Shown one piece after another: positions 26,081 through 35,205 of a stretch of DNA of 64,000 bases (position 1 is its first letter; each line of letters starts with the position of its first letter). Source of the stretch: Persephonella atlantica (lineage in GTDB: Bacteria > Aquificota > Aquificia > Aquificales > Hydrogenothermaceae); NCBI RefSeq assembly GCF_016617615.1, contig NZ_JAACYA010000001.1:310001-374000 (forward strand), given 5' to 3'. The translations under genes were made by a program, and so were the position numbers. The notes under the pieces were generated by a model that saw only the letters and a program-made list of their open reading frames with translations, had not been told where the DNA came from and did not search any database.

Positions 26081-27931
26081 CCTCTTGAAGTTTTTTCTGT
26101 CTAATCTTCTGTCCCTGTAATAGATTTCTTCAAAAACTCTGACAAATTCAGTGGCTTTTTTTCTAAGGGATTCTTCTTTCACCCTTTTAACAAACTCTTC
26201 AAGCCCTTCATTTTTATTCCTTTCATATCCATACTTTTTCATCTTTTTCAAAAACTGTTTTAACAGACGCTCCTCATAGGATATATTCAGAGATTTAACA
26301 GCATAAAAAATAAAAATCCCAAAAATCAGAAAAAAAACAGCAAACTTCAGATACGATAGGAAACTGCCGATATCAGAAGGAAGCATAAGGTTCTTCAGAT
26401 TCTTAAAAACAGTAATCTGTTTCCTAATATCAAAGTTAACAATACTGCTTATGTAAGCATACTCAATGGCATCAAGAATCTGTTTTACACTTTCCAAAAA
26501 AGGACTGATATCTTTACTTTCTCTTATTACTGGAGAAGATGGAGTAGGGTCGTATCTGATCCATCTACCGTCAATATAAACCTCTATCCATGTATGGGCA
26601 AATCTGTTTGGAACAGAGTAGTAATCAGCTATTTTGTTGTACTTCATCCCTCTAAAACCCGCAACAACACGGGTGGGGATTCCATTTATCCTTAAGATAA
26701 CTGCTGCTGCAGAGGCAAAAAACTCACAGTTTCCAGACTTTTCATCAAAAAGGAACTGGGAAAGTGGACTGGAAGATATTTTTAGATTTTTAAGGGAATA
26801 TCTGTAGTTTTTTTTCAGATAATTTACCGTGTTTAAAACAGTTTCTTCAGCAGTTTTACCTTTCAGTTTTTTAGCAAGTCTATATACTCTCCTGTCTATT
26901 TTTGGAGGTACTTGAAGATAAAAGTTTCTGTTTATATGGGTGGAGACTATATAACCTCCCACTACTGATACAGCTGAATACTTAATCCTTGAGAAAATCC
27001 TTCTTCCACTGATAAAAATCCTATCTCCTCTGGCTGTTGCTTTATAGTAGACCTTTGAAGGTATATCAATAGAAGGTAAGTATCTGTTTCCTGTAGGCTC
27101 CAGTATTATTTCCTGTTTTACTGTTTTCCCACCGATAATGCGGGAATCTTCTTCTATATTCCTCCGAAACCACCTTCTACCATCAAAAAAGTTAAGGACT
27201 AATCCTCTGATATATACATTTTCTGGTTCAAGTCTTGAATCTGTTTTTACTCTGATGGCGATACTGCTATCTTCCTGAATTTCAGAAACATCACCTAACT
27301 GAACAGTATCAGAAAATCCTGTCTTTCCTTTTCCTGCCATATTCAAAAAGTTAAACACAGGATACTGTGTCCTTGGAAGAAGAATAAATATCAGCACTGT
27401 TATAGGAACGGCAATTACAGGAATCAGCGAAGAACCTGCAATAATTCTTACAAAAGTCCTCCTATCAAGGAGTATATCTCCGTCCTGAGTGTAATAGGTA
27501 AGAAGTATTACAGATATAACAGTGCCAAAAAATATAACCATAAAATAAAGCATAAATGTTATGTCTATGCTGAGAAGTGCAGAACCTGCAAGCAGAAAAA
27601 CAGATATCACATATATCTGCATAAAATCCCTGAACTCCTTATTCTCTAAAAACTTGACACCGAGAAGCAGCAGTAATGTTTCAACAACAGGGATAACCAT
27701 GTTATCAACATCAATCTTGACTGTAAGAGATAAAACAACAAGGAGAGAAAATACATTCAGGATATACCTTGGAAAGGGCTTTATATACTTAAAGTCTGTT
27801 GCTATTCCTGCAAAAAACATTAATAAAAAGATAAAGGTGTAAATGCCACCAACAAAAGGTAAAACAGACAAAAATCCAACAAAACCTATAATGTAGCTGA
27901 TTAAAAAAACAACATTCTTTAGTTTTATCAT
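26054..27931 (-). CDS. Membrane transglutaminase-like protein (TgpA/DUF3488 family)
   Basis: 625 residues. About six N-terminal membrane helices (1-195, DUF3488), a large periplasmic part, and a transglutaminase-core domain with the triad Cys in S-G-N-C-E-F-F-A, His in F-A-H-T-W and Asp in Y-D-P-T-P. A further helix at about 540 and a charged C-terminal helical tail follow. Homologues such as Pseudomonas TgpA are essential, with unknown substrate. Forms the classical trio MoxR-DUF58-TgpA; its ATG overlaps the DUF58 stop by 4 nt. The 3' end overlaps the forward GGDEF gene by 27 nt. Confidence 0.88.
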   Translation of the reverse strand: MIKLKNVVFLISYIIGFVGFLSVLPFVGGIYTFIFLLMFFAGIATDFKYIKPFPRYILNVFSLLVVLSLTVKIDVDNMVIPVVETLLLLLGVKFLENKEFRDFMQIYVISVFLLAGSALLSIDITFMLYFMVIFFGTVISVILLTYYTQDGDILLDRRTFVRIIAGSSLIPVIAVPITVLIFILLPRTQYPVFNFLNMAGKGKTGFSDTVQLGDVSEIQEDSSIAIRVKTDSRLEPENVYIRGLVLNFFDGRRWFRRNIEEDSRIIGGKTVKQEIILEPTGNRYLPSIDIPSKVYYKATARGDRIFISGRRIFSRIKYSAVSVVGGYIVSTHINRNFYLQVPPKIDRRVYRLAKKLKGKTAEETVLNTVNYLKKNYRYSLKNLKISSSPLSQFLFDEKSGNCEFFASAAAVILRINGIPTRVVAGFRGMKYNKIADYYSVPNRFAHTWIEVYIDGRWIRYDPTPSSPVIRESKDISPFLESVKQILDAIEYAYISSIVNFDIRKQITVFKNLKNLMLPSDIGSFLSYLKFAVFFLIFGIFIFYAVKSLNISYEERLLKQFLKKMKKYGYERNKNEGLEEFVKRVKEESLRKKATEFVRVFEEIYYRDRRLDRKNFKRLSSLIRNI

Positions 27932-28788
27932 ATCTGTGCCAGCGTCTTCAGTATTTTTACTTTTTGTTTTCTTGAAAATTCAGGCTTAATAACATTTTTA
28001 CCGTATTTCAGTCCAAAGGGAACACCTTTTTTGTACAGCTCCAGCACTACATATGTAGCACAGGATATTTTCTCTTCCTTCCCACCATCCATCTGGTCTA
28101 AATCTATTATTACAGGTTCACTGCCTATTCCTGAAAACTCCTTTGTCTTTAGCTCTCCTGTTTTGGCTGACGCTTTCCAGTGTATCCATCTTATGGTATC
28201 CCCTCTCGTATAATCCCTTACCGAAATAATCTCTCCGTGACTTCCGTAACCTTTCCCTGCTCTTTCTGTTTTTCCTCTACTTTTTTCTGAACTGTTCTGG
28301 AGAATACTGCATCTCTTTGGGTACGGATAGACAACCACAGGTATATTTTTTTTATAAATGATACACCTGATAAAAAAATTGAAAGGAAATACAGAACATA
28401 CATTAAAATCTCTGATATGTAAAATGCCTCTCTTACTGTATGTATGGTTAATAACAAATGTATACTCCTCTCCGGCTCCAACATATGGAACTATCAGTTT
28501 ATTTCCTTCAAAATGTATGGTCAGTAAAAAGGATGGAATAAATCTTTTTCTATTTTTTATCCTTATTTTCACAGGAAATTCAGTCCTGGCAAAAACCTCT
28601 TCAGGCAGGTCTATCTGAATGTCAAGACTATCCAGATTTCTCCTTCCAAAAAATCCTGATACGAGCATAAAACTAAGCATTGCAGACTCTATAAGATAAA
28701 CAAGATTGTTCCCTGTATTTACAGCAGCAACACCCAAAAAAATTGTAAGAAATATATAAATCCATCCGGCCTTTGTAATCTTTATCAT
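27928..28788 (-). CDS. DUF58 protein (VWA-like, MoxR-associated)
   Basis: 286 residues. Two N-terminal membrane helices (about 8-50), a beta-rich segment, and the DUF58 signature R-D-Y-T-R-G-D-T-I-R-W-I-H-W-K-A-S-A-K-T-G near residue 195, then K-E-F and a short C-terminal domain with P-V-I-I-D-L-D. DUF58 proteins are partners of MoxR ATPases and may present a substrate to them. Overlaps neighbours by 4 nt on both sides, so it is tightly coupled in the moxR-DUF58-tgpA set. Confidence 0.88.
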   Translation of the reverse strand: MIKITKAGWIYIFLTIFLGVAAVNTGNNLVYLIESAMLSFMLVSGFFGRRNLDSLDIQIDLPEEVFARTEFPVKIRIKNRKRFIPSFLLTIHFEGNKLIVPYVGAGEEYTFVINHTYSKRGILHIRDFNVCSVFPFNFFIRCIIYKKNIPVVVYPYPKRCSILQNSSEKSRGKTERAGKGYGSHGEIISVRDYTRGDTIRWIHWKASAKTGELKTKEFSGIGSEPVIIDLDQMDGGKEEKISCATYVVLELYKKGVPFGLKYGKNVIKPEFSRKQKVKILKTLAQI

Positions 28789-29714
28789 GCCGGGACGGGA
28801 ATATCTTTCAGCACCGATAGCACCAGCTCCTTACTGTTTGAATTTTCGTATACTTCATGGGGTATGATTCTGTGGGGAACAGTATAGGGTAGAAGTTCCT
28901 TTACGTCTTCAGGAATGACAAAATCCCTACCCTTAAAGTATGCATTTGTTTTCGCAGTTTTTGCGATGGTTAATGTTCCCCTTATTGAAAGACCAGCTGA
29001 AAAGTATCTGGACTTTCTTGTTGTTTCCGCTATATCCAGTATGTAATCAACTATTCTATCAGACAGATAAACTTGCTCTATCTCTTCCTGAATTTTCTCT
29101 ACTTCTTCCTTCTCCATAAGTGGCTGTATAGAGTACAGTTCTTCTCTTTTACTTCCTCCTTTCAGTATCTCCCTCTCCGCACTTCTTGATGGATAACCTA
29201 CACTTATCTTCATCATGAATCTGTCCATCTGAGATTCAGGAAGGGGAAAGGTTCCGTACTGCTCCACAGGGTTCTGTGTAGCTATAACAAAAAAAGGCTT
29301 TGGTAGTTTATATGTTTCTCCCTCTACAGTTACCTGTTTCTCCCCCATAGCTTCCAGAAGGGCACTCTGGGTTTTTGGCGTAGCCCTGTTAATCTCGTCT
29401 ACAAGAACCACATTGTTAAAAATCGGTCCTGGATGAAACTCAAACTTCTCTGTCTGCTTATTGTACACAGAAACACCTGTAATATCTGTCGGAAGAAGGT
29501 CACTGGTAGCCTGCACTCTACCAAAGGACAGACCTGTTATCTTTGCTATGCCTATAGCAAGGGTTGTTTTTCCAAGACCAGGGAGATCTTCTATAAGTAG
29601 ATGCCCTTTAGAAAAAAATGTTATCAGTGAAAGCCTCAGAGCCTCTTCTTTGCCCTGCAAAAACTGTGATAGCACATCTATTATCTCGTTAATCTTTTCA
29701 TTCTTTACCTTCAT
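28785..29714 (-). CDS. moxR: MoxR-family AAA+ ATPase
   Basis: 309 residues. Walker A is L-I-E-D-L-P-G-L-G-K-T-T, Walker B V-L-V-D-E-I-N-R-A-T-P-K-T-Q-S-A-L-L-E-A-M, sensor 1 F-F-V-I-A-T-Q-N-P-V-E, and R-F-M-M-K the arginine-finger area. MoxR ATPases act as chaperones for maturation of membrane or enzyme complexes. TAGGGGGAATT precedes the ATG. Lies 8 nt downstream of panC and overlaps the DUF58 gene by 4 nt. Confidence 0.93.
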   Translation of the reverse strand: MKVKNEKINEIIDVLSQFLQGKEEALRLSLITFFSKGHLLIEDLPGLGKTTLAIGIAKITGLSFGRVQATSDLLPTDITGVSVYNKQTEKFEFHPGPIFNNVVLVDEINRATPKTQSALLEAMGEKQVTVEGETYKLPKPFFVIATQNPVEQYGTFPLPESQMDRFMMKISVGYPSRSAEREILKGGSKREELYSIQPLMEKEEVEKIQEEIEQVYLSDRIVDYILDIAETTRKSRYFSAGLSIRGTLTIAKTAKTNAYFKGRDFVIPEDVKELLPYTVPHRIIPHEVYENSNSKELVLSVLKDIPVPA

Positions 29715-29722
29715 AATTCCCC

Positions 29723-30562
29723 CTAAAGCTGAATATTATCTATAAGTCTTGTGTTTCCCACAAAAACAGCAAGAGCCACAGTGTCCCCTTTTTTGACTTT
29801 TTTAACAGGTTTAAGACTTTCTGAATCAACAATCTCAATATACTGAATTTCTCTAACTTCTGGATACGAGAGAATTATCTTTTTCATCTCTTCCTTTATC
29901 CTTTCTGGAGTTCTCTCTCCATTTTCAAATAACTCCTTTGCCTTCATTAATGCTCTGTACAGTGATAGTGCAGAAATCCTTTCATTTCCTGTTAGATACT
30001 TGTTTCTGGAAGACATTGCAAGGCCGTCTTCTTCTCTCACAACGGGACACCCCACAACAACAACATCCATATTGAGGTCTTTTACCATCCTCTGTATCAC
30101 CTTAAGTTGCTGATAATCCTTTTTACCAAAATAAGCCTTATCAGGATTTACGATATTGAACAGTTTCGTAACTACAGTTGTCACTCCTTTGAAATGTCCT
30201 GGCCTGTATCTTCCGCAAAGTTCTTCTGTTAATCCTTCTACCTCAACATATGTAGAGTATCCTTCCGGGTACATCTCTCCTACCGAAGGATAAAACAGAT
30301 AATCTACTCCTTCTCTTTCGCAAAGCTTTAAATCCCTTTCTAAATCCCTTGGATATCTGTCTAAATCCTCATTTTTCCCAAACTGTATAGGATTAACGAA
30401 TACGCTCACGACCGTTATATCGTTTTCCCTTTTTGAACATCTTATCAGGGAAAGATGACCTTCATGCAGATAACCCATTGTAGGAACAAAACCAACAGTT
30501 TTCCCTTCCCTTTTTATTCTCCTTACAATCTGCTTCATCTCTTCTATCTTTTTTATCAGCAA
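29723..30562 (-). CDS. panC: Pantothenate synthetase
   Basis: 279 residues. [13 protein letters not shown] gives the HxGH ATP-binding motif; [28 protein letters not shown] follow. Joins pantoate and beta-alanine to pantothenate, feeding the CoA route (coaBC at 5.1 kb). Start is TTG 30562 with AGGAGGAGAGG upstream; an internal ATG at 30538 is less consistent with the family N-terminus. Confidence 0.96.
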   Translation of the reverse strand: MLIKKIEEMKQIVRRIKREGKTVGFVPTMGYLHEGHLSLIRCSKRENDITVVSVFVNPIQFGKNEDLDRYPRDLERDLKLCEREGVDYLFYPSVGEMYPEGYSTYVEVEGLTEELCGRYRPGHFKGVTTVVTKLFNIVNPDKAYFGKKDYQQLKVIQRMVKDLNMDVVVVGCPVVREEDGLAMSSRNKYLTGNERISALSLYRALMKAKELFENGERTPERIKEEMKKIILSYPEVREIQYIEIVDSESLKPVKKVKKGDTVALAVFVGNTRLIDNIQL

Positions 30563-30624
30563 TATTCCTCTCCTCCTATGGATTATAATAGATTATAGCA
30601 ATAACAATTTATGAGGTTTTCTGT
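30563..30624. promoter_or_regulatory. Short divergent promoter region (panC / small membrane gene)
   Basis: 62 nt. TATAAT occurs on the plus strand at 30584-30589 and on the minus strand at 30587-30582 and 30597-30592. The minus-strand AGGAGG of panC and plus-strand GAGG of the 30625 gene flank it. The overlapping -10 elements suggest mutually exclusive transcription, though no mapping supports this. Confidence 0.4.
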
Positions 30625-30846
30625 ATGATTACAAAAATTCTGTGGGAAGCATTTTCTGTTGCTCTTCTGTTATACGGTTCTTATCTTATATACGTTTTCC
30701 TGTGGTTTTCAGCTGTAAGAATCTGGAATATAGACACATTCACGGCAAAACTGTTTTCAGGATTGATTGTTGGAATAATCTTACTATATTCATCTATAAA
30801 GTGGTTTATTAAAAAAAGGAAGGAGTTAATAGAAAAAACAGAGTAG
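30625..30846 (+). CDS. Small two-helix membrane protein of unknown function
   Basis: 73 residues. Two hydrophobic helices (about 5-31 and 42-62) joined by a short polar loop, ending in a basic tail I-K-K-R-K-E. Preceded by GAGGTTTTCTGT and ATG. It is the first gene of a three-gene run ending with a PAS-GGDEF-EAL protein, so it may have a signalling or envelope role. I do not recognise the family. Confidence 0.6.
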   Translation: MITKILWEAFSVALLLYGSYLIYVFLWFSAVRIWNIDTFTAKLFSGLIVGIILLYSSIKWFIKKRKELIEKTE

Positions 30847-30855
30847 AGGTCTGTT

Positions 30856-31080
30856 ATGTTTGTGGAGATTGAAGACAATGTGTATCTCAATCCAGACAAA
30901 ATTGTGGCTGTTGAGCTGATAACAGTAAGTTCAGAACCTTACGGTGAAACATACCAGTGGGTTTTTTATACAGATTCACCCGGTGAAAAATCTGTGTTTT
31001 ACGGAAAGATGTTTGACAGCAGGGAAGATGCCCTCCACTGGTTTGATAACGTCAGATACTCTATTGGAAAGAAAAACTGA
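30856..31080 (+). CDS. Small soluble protein of unknown function
   Basis: 74 residues, mixed alpha/beta, acidic and aromatic-rich (V-A-V-E-L-I-T-V, Y-Q-W-V-F-Y-T-D, D-A-L-H-W-F-D-N-V). No signal peptide, Cys cluster or named motif. AGAGGTCTGTT precedes the ATG, 9 nt after the membrane gene; the PAS-GGDEF-EAL gene follows 2 nt after its stop. Likely real because of spacing and ribosome site; role unknown. Confidence 0.6.
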   Translation: MFVEIEDNVYLNPDKIVAVELITVSSEPYGETYQWVFYTDSPGEKSVFYGKMFDSREDALHWFDNVRYSIGKKN

Positions 31081-31082
31081 TT

Positions 31083-33020
31083 ATGGATAATCACATTTTT
31101 GAGAACATCCTGTTATGTATCCCAGACATACTTATTGTTTCAGATGGCAGAGGGGAAATAATCTTTTCAAACGAGAAACCTGAAAAAATCTCTCACATTA
31201 TAAAAAACTCTCACATAGAAACAGCAGGAAAAAAATTAAGTATCAGCGATATACTCAAGAGCAAAAATCCTCAACAGTTCAGCAATAAAACTGCTGTTTT
31301 TTTAGATAAAACCGAAAAGAGATACTTTCACATTGTTATATCCACCATAAATTTAGATGGGAATACGAGGTTTGTAATACTTTTGAGGGATATAACAGAT
31401 CTAAAACAAAAAGAAGAAAACCTGAATCTCTACAAAACAATATTTGAGAACACACTGGATGCCATTGGTATTGTTGACGATAGAGGGATATATGTGGCCC
31501 AAAATAAGTCTAATGAAGAACTTCTGGGCTATAAAATAGAAGAAATTAAAGACAAGCATTTCTCTGAAATTTTAAAAATAAAAAATCCCGATGAAGTCTG
31601 GGATCAGCTTAAAAAGAAAGGAAGGCTAAGATTTCTGGGAAGCAGTGTTGACAAAAGTGGAAAGGAAAAATTTTTTGATATTGTTGCTATTACTGTAAAA
31701 GACACCTCAGGTAGAGATAAGTACTACGTAGGAATAAAAAGAGATATCACAGATCTGATAAAAAGAGAAAAAGAGCTTGAAAAGCTAAACAGACAGCTAA
31801 AGAAGAGGTTATACACGGATCCTCTAACAGACCTCCCAAACAGGATTAAACTTATCGAAGATATCAAAAGTGTTGCTTCCCCAAAACTTGCAATACTGAA
31901 TATAGACGATTTTAAAGAGATAAATGACTTTTACGGCTATCAGGTTGGAGATTTTGTCCTGAAAAAATTAGGTGAAACAATTAAAAGTCTCCTACCAGAA
32001 AAAGGATTTAGACTTTACAGACTGTCTGGTGATGAGTTTGGTATACTCTCTCTGAGATTTATTCAATCGTCGGAGTTTGAAAAGATTATCAATGGTATCA
32101 TCTATTACATAAACGAACACCCAGTAATATACAAAGACAACGAAATACATATAAGTCTGACAGCAGGTATATCTTTAGAGAACCACAATATACTGAACAA
32201 GGCGGATATGGCTCTAAAATATGCAAAGGAAAATAAAAAACCTGTTGTTTACTATAAAGCTGAGCTCCAGATAAAGGAGCTGTATGAGACCAACATCTTA
32301 ATGACAAGAAAAATAAAAGATGCCCTGAAAAACAACAGAATAACCGTTTATTACCAGCCTATATTTAGCAATAAAACAGGGAAAATTGAAAGATTCGAAT
32401 CTCTGGTAAGGATGGTAGATGTAGACGGAACCATTATCCTTCCTTCACAGTTCCTTGAAATTTCAAAAAAAGCACGACTATATTCAGAGATAGCAAAGAA
32501 GGTGATAAAAACATCCTTTGAAAACTTTAAAAATGCTAATGTGGGATTTTCCATCAACCTGTCTGTAAAGGACATACAGAACAGAGAAATAACAGAGCTG
32601 ATATTTGAGTATCTCTCCAGCAAAGACTACAACGGAAATGTTGTATTTGAAATATTAGAGTCAGAAGGTATAGAAAACTACAGAGAAGTATCGGGGTTTA
32701 TAAAGGAAGTGAAAAACTTAGGTGGAAAGATTTCTATAGACGATTTTGGCTCTGGATACTCAAACTTTGAGTACATTCTCAAGTTAGATGTTGACTTTAT
32801 AAAGATTGATTCTTCACTGATAAAAAATATAGATTCAGACATTTACTCACAGATTATTGTTGAAACTATTGTAGGTTTTGCCCAGAAACTTGGCATCCAG
32901 ACAATAGCAGAATTTGTCCACAGTGAGGATGTTTACGAAACGGTAAAAAATTTAGGTATAGACTACTCACAGGGATTTTTCCTTGGAAAACCACAGCCAT
33001 TTGAACAGTTATCTGAGTGA
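31083..33020 (+). CDS. PAS-PAS-GGDEF-EAL cyclic-di-GMP signalling protein
   Basis: 645 residues, no membrane helix. Two PAS domains (about 1-115 and 118-235, each ending R-D-I-T-D-L), a GGDEF domain (about 245-395) with L-T-D-L-P-N-R, I-D-D-F-K-E-I-N-D and S-G-D-E-F, and an EAL domain (about 405-640). EAL motifs are largely kept: F-E-S-L-V-R, N-L-S-V, E-I-L-E-S, I-D-D-F-G-S-G-Y-S, F-I-K-I-D and Q-G-F-F-L-G-K. The second Glu of A-E-G-V-E is His (A-E-F-V-H). No RxxD I-site precedes SGDEF. A functional phosphodiesterase is likely; the cyclase half may be active or a GTP sensor. Confidence 0.85.
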   Translation: MDNHIFENILLCIPDILIVSDGRGEIIFSNEKPEKISHIIKNSHIETAGKKLSISDILKSKNPQQFSNKTAVFLDKTEKRYFHIVISTINLDGNTRFVILLRDITDLKQKEENLNLYKTIFENTLDAIGIVDDRGIYVAQNKSNEELLGYKIEEIKDKHFSEILKIKNPDEVWDQLKKKGRLRFLGSSVDKSGKEKFFDIVAITVKDTSGRDKYYVGIKRDITDLIKREKELEKLNRQLKKRLYTDPLTDLPNRIKLIEDIKSVASPKLAILNIDDFKEINDFYGYQVGDFVLKKLGETIKSLLPEKGFRLYRLSGDEFGILSLRFIQSSEFEKIINGIIYYINEHPVIYKDNEIHISLTAGISLENHNILNKADMALKYAKENKKPVVYYKAELQIKELYETNILMTRKIKDALKNNRITVYYQPIFSNKTGKIERFESLVRMVDVDGTIILPSQFLEISKKARLYSEIAKKVIKTSFENFKNANVGFSINLSVKDIQNREITELIFEYLSSKDYNGNVVFEILESEGIENYREVSGFIKEVKNLGGKISIDDFGSGYSNFEYILKLDVDFIKIDSSLIKNIDSDIYSQIIVETIVGFAQKLGIQTIAEFVHSEDVYETVKNLGIDYSQGFFLGKPQPFEQLSE

Positions 33021-34238
33021 TTTCAGATAATTACTGTCATTTAATCTCTTTTCTATATCCATAACAAACATAGCAGCCTGTGCACCGTTTATCACCCTGT
33101 GGTCAAATGTAAAAGTGACTGTTATTATCCCATCAACAGCTGCTCCTATCCCTGCTATTCCACTGTGAAATGGAGGTATAACAGCATCAAACTGCTTTAT
33201 CCCATACATTCCCAGATTAGATATGGAGAATGTTGCTCCCTGTATGTCCTCCACAGAGAGATTTCTGTTTTTTGCTTTTTCTTTTAGCTCCTGCAGTTTT
33301 TCATATATCTCTTTTAGGGTTTTATCTTCAACATTTTTTATTGTTGGATTGAACAGCTCATTATCTACTGCAATGGCCACAGATATGTTTGATGTTGGAT
33401 ATGTATAAAAACTGCCCTCTTTATAAATAGTTCTCACCCCTGGATAATTGTACATAACGTCTCCAAATACTTTTATCAGATACGTTGTGAGGGTATAATC
33501 TTTTTTTTCAAGCAGGTATTTAACATCAAAGGGATGTGTTATGTGATAAACAGGTATCTGGGTGCTTTTTGACAGATTTTTAATCAGTATTCGCTGAATG
33601 TCAGAGGGTGCAGATATTTCAGGGATATTTTTCTCTTTTATATACTTTTCAACAGCTTTTTTATCTATTCTATCTTTTTTAACAGATTGATAAACCTCTT
33701 CTGGCGATAGACCATACCTCTGGAGCAGCTGAAGTGCAGACTTTGTGAAAAATCTGCTGTAAAAATAACTTTTTATATCTTTTTCGTGAGCTGGGACAGG
33801 TAGTTTCCCTTCTTCCTGAAGTTTTTTAATGTTTACTCCAAGCTGTGCAGCAGTTTTTTTTGCTGATGGAGACGCTGTTCCTTCAGGAAGAGCTTCCTTT
33901 TTCTCAGGCTTTTTCTGAGGTATTTTTATCTCTTCTTTTTTTTCTTCCTTTCTGGCCGGTTTTTCTTCTACTTTTTTTGGTATTGTCTGGGCTTTTTCCA
34001 CCTCTGTTTCTATCACAGCGATGGGAGCTCCTACAGGTAGTTCTTCTCCTTCCTCTGCTAATATTTTTACCAGCACACCTTCCTTCATTGAAGGAACTTC
34101 CATCACAGCCTTGTCAGACTCTATCTCCACCAGAGGCTCGTCCTTTTTAACTATCTCTCCCTCTTTTTTCAACCAGCGGACAATCTTTCCTTCTTCCATA
34201 GTATCTGTCAGCTGTGGCATCACAACCTTATATTCCAT
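33009..34238 (-). CDS. pdhC: 2-oxoacid dehydrogenase E2 (dihydrolipoamide acyltransferase)
   Basis: 409 residues: lipoyl domain (1-78) with E-I-E-S-D-K-A lipoylation Lys, a Pro/Glu/Lys linker, a peripheral-subunit-binding domain (about 123-160: A-S-P-S-A-K-K-T-A-A-Q-L-G-V) and a catalytic domain (about 205-409) with S-N-L-G-M-Y-G-I. The active-site motif reads D-H-R-V-I-N-G-A, so the usual Asp of H-x-x-x-D-G is Asn384. Start ATG 34238 follows GGGGAAGGGAAC and overlaps E1beta by 11 nt. E3 is not in this window. Its 3' end overlaps the forward EAL gene by 12 nt. Confidence 0.88.
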   Translation of the reverse strand: MEYKVVMPQLTDTMEEGKIVRWLKKEGEIVKKDEPLVEIESDKAVMEVPSMKEGVLVKILAEEGEELPVGAPIAVIETEVEKAQTIPKKVEEKPARKEEKKEEIKIPQKKPEKKEALPEGTASPSAKKTAAQLGVNIKKLQEEGKLPVPAHEKDIKSYFYSRFFTKSALQLLQRYGLSPEEVYQSVKKDRIDKKAVEKYIKEKNIPEISAPSDIQRILIKNLSKSTQIPVYHITHPFDVKYLLEKKDYTLTTYLIKVFGDVMYNYPGVRTIYKEGSFYTYPTSNISVAIAVDNELFNPTIKNVEDKTLKEIYEKLQELKEKAKNRNLSVEDIQGATFSISNLGMYGIKQFDAVIPPFHSGIAGIGAAVDGIITVTFTFDHRVINGAQAAMFVMDIEKRLNDSNYLKSLR

Positions 34239-35205
34239 GTTCCCTTCCCCAGTAAACAATTTGCTGAGCTATCTTCTCAGGTGTTGGTATAGACAGAAGC
34301 TCTAACTTTCTGTTGTATGGTGTTGGCACATCTTCCCCACATATCCTCAGAGGTGGAGCATCTAAATGGTAAAATAGCTCCTCTGATACTTTTGAAACAA
34401 CTTCAGCTGCAAAACTACCTGTTTTAGGCTCTTCTGTAACAATAACAAATCTTTTTGTTTTTTTAACAGAGTTTGCTATTGTCTCCATGTCTAATGGATT
34501 CAGTGAATGAAGATTTATAACCTCTACAGACACATCAAGCTCTTTTTCAATAACAGGAACAGCTTTCAATGTATCGTGTAACATCTTCAGATAAGAAACA
34601 ACAGTAATGTCTTTCCCTTCTTTAACAATGTCTGCTCTAAACGGGTCAAAACTTTCCCTCTTCTGGATTTCCATCTTCATTGGGTAGAGAAGTTCATGCT
34701 CCAGAAATATAACCGGGTCATCTAACTCTATCGCTTTTTTCAGTCCGTAATAGGCAGCTGTTGCATCAGAAGCGACCATCGTTATCAGTCCAGGAACAGA
34801 AGTGAAAAATCTTTCCAAGCTTTGAGAATGCTGGGCTGCAAGCTGTTTTGATACACCCTGAGGAGTTCTGACAACCATAGGAAGCTCAATTTTTCCACCG
34901 CTCATATATCTAAGCTTTGCCATCTGATTTACTATCTGGTCCATAGCAATCAGTATAAAGTTTACTGTCATAATCTCAGCAACAGGTCTGAGTCCTCCTA
35001 AAGCCATACCTATAGCATTACCAACAATGGAGTTTTCGGCGATAGGTGTGTCTATAACCCTTTTTTCTCCATATTTTGCATAAAGCCCTTCTGTTACCCT
35101 GTAGTTTCCTCCATAAAAACCAACATCTTCCCCTAAAATAACGACCGTTTCATCCCTCTCCATCATCTCATCTAATGCTCTGTTCAGTGCTTCACGGTAC
35201 AACAT
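34228..35205 (-). CDS. pdhB: 2-oxoacid dehydrogenase E1 beta subunit
   Basis: 325 residues. Y-R-E-A-L-N-R-A-L-D-E-M near the start, G-E-D-V-G-F-Y-G-G, R-V-I-D-T-P-I-A-E-N-S-I-V-G, and H-S-Q-S-L-E with the family His, and the C-terminal transketolase domain (E-V-I-N-L-H-S-L-N-P-L-D). ATG 35205 overlaps the E1alpha end by 14 nt. Substrate could be pyruvate, acetoin or branched-chain oxoacids; sequence alone does not decide. Confidence 0.9.
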   Translation of the reverse strand: MLYREALNRALDEMMERDETVVILGEDVGFYGGNYRVTEGLYAKYGEKRVIDTPIAENSIVGNAIGMALGGLRPVAEIMTVNFILIAMDQIVNQMAKLRYMSGGKIELPMVVRTPQGVSKQLAAQHSQSLERFFTSVPGLITMVASDATAAYYGLKKAIELDDPVIFLEHELLYPMKMEIQKRESFDPFRADIVKEGKDITVVSYLKMLHDTLKAVPVIEKELDVSVEVINLHSLNPLDMETIANSVKKTKRFVIVTEEPKTGSFAAEVVSKVSEELFYHLDAPPLRICGEDVPTPYNRKLELLSIPTPEKIAQQIVYWGREHGI

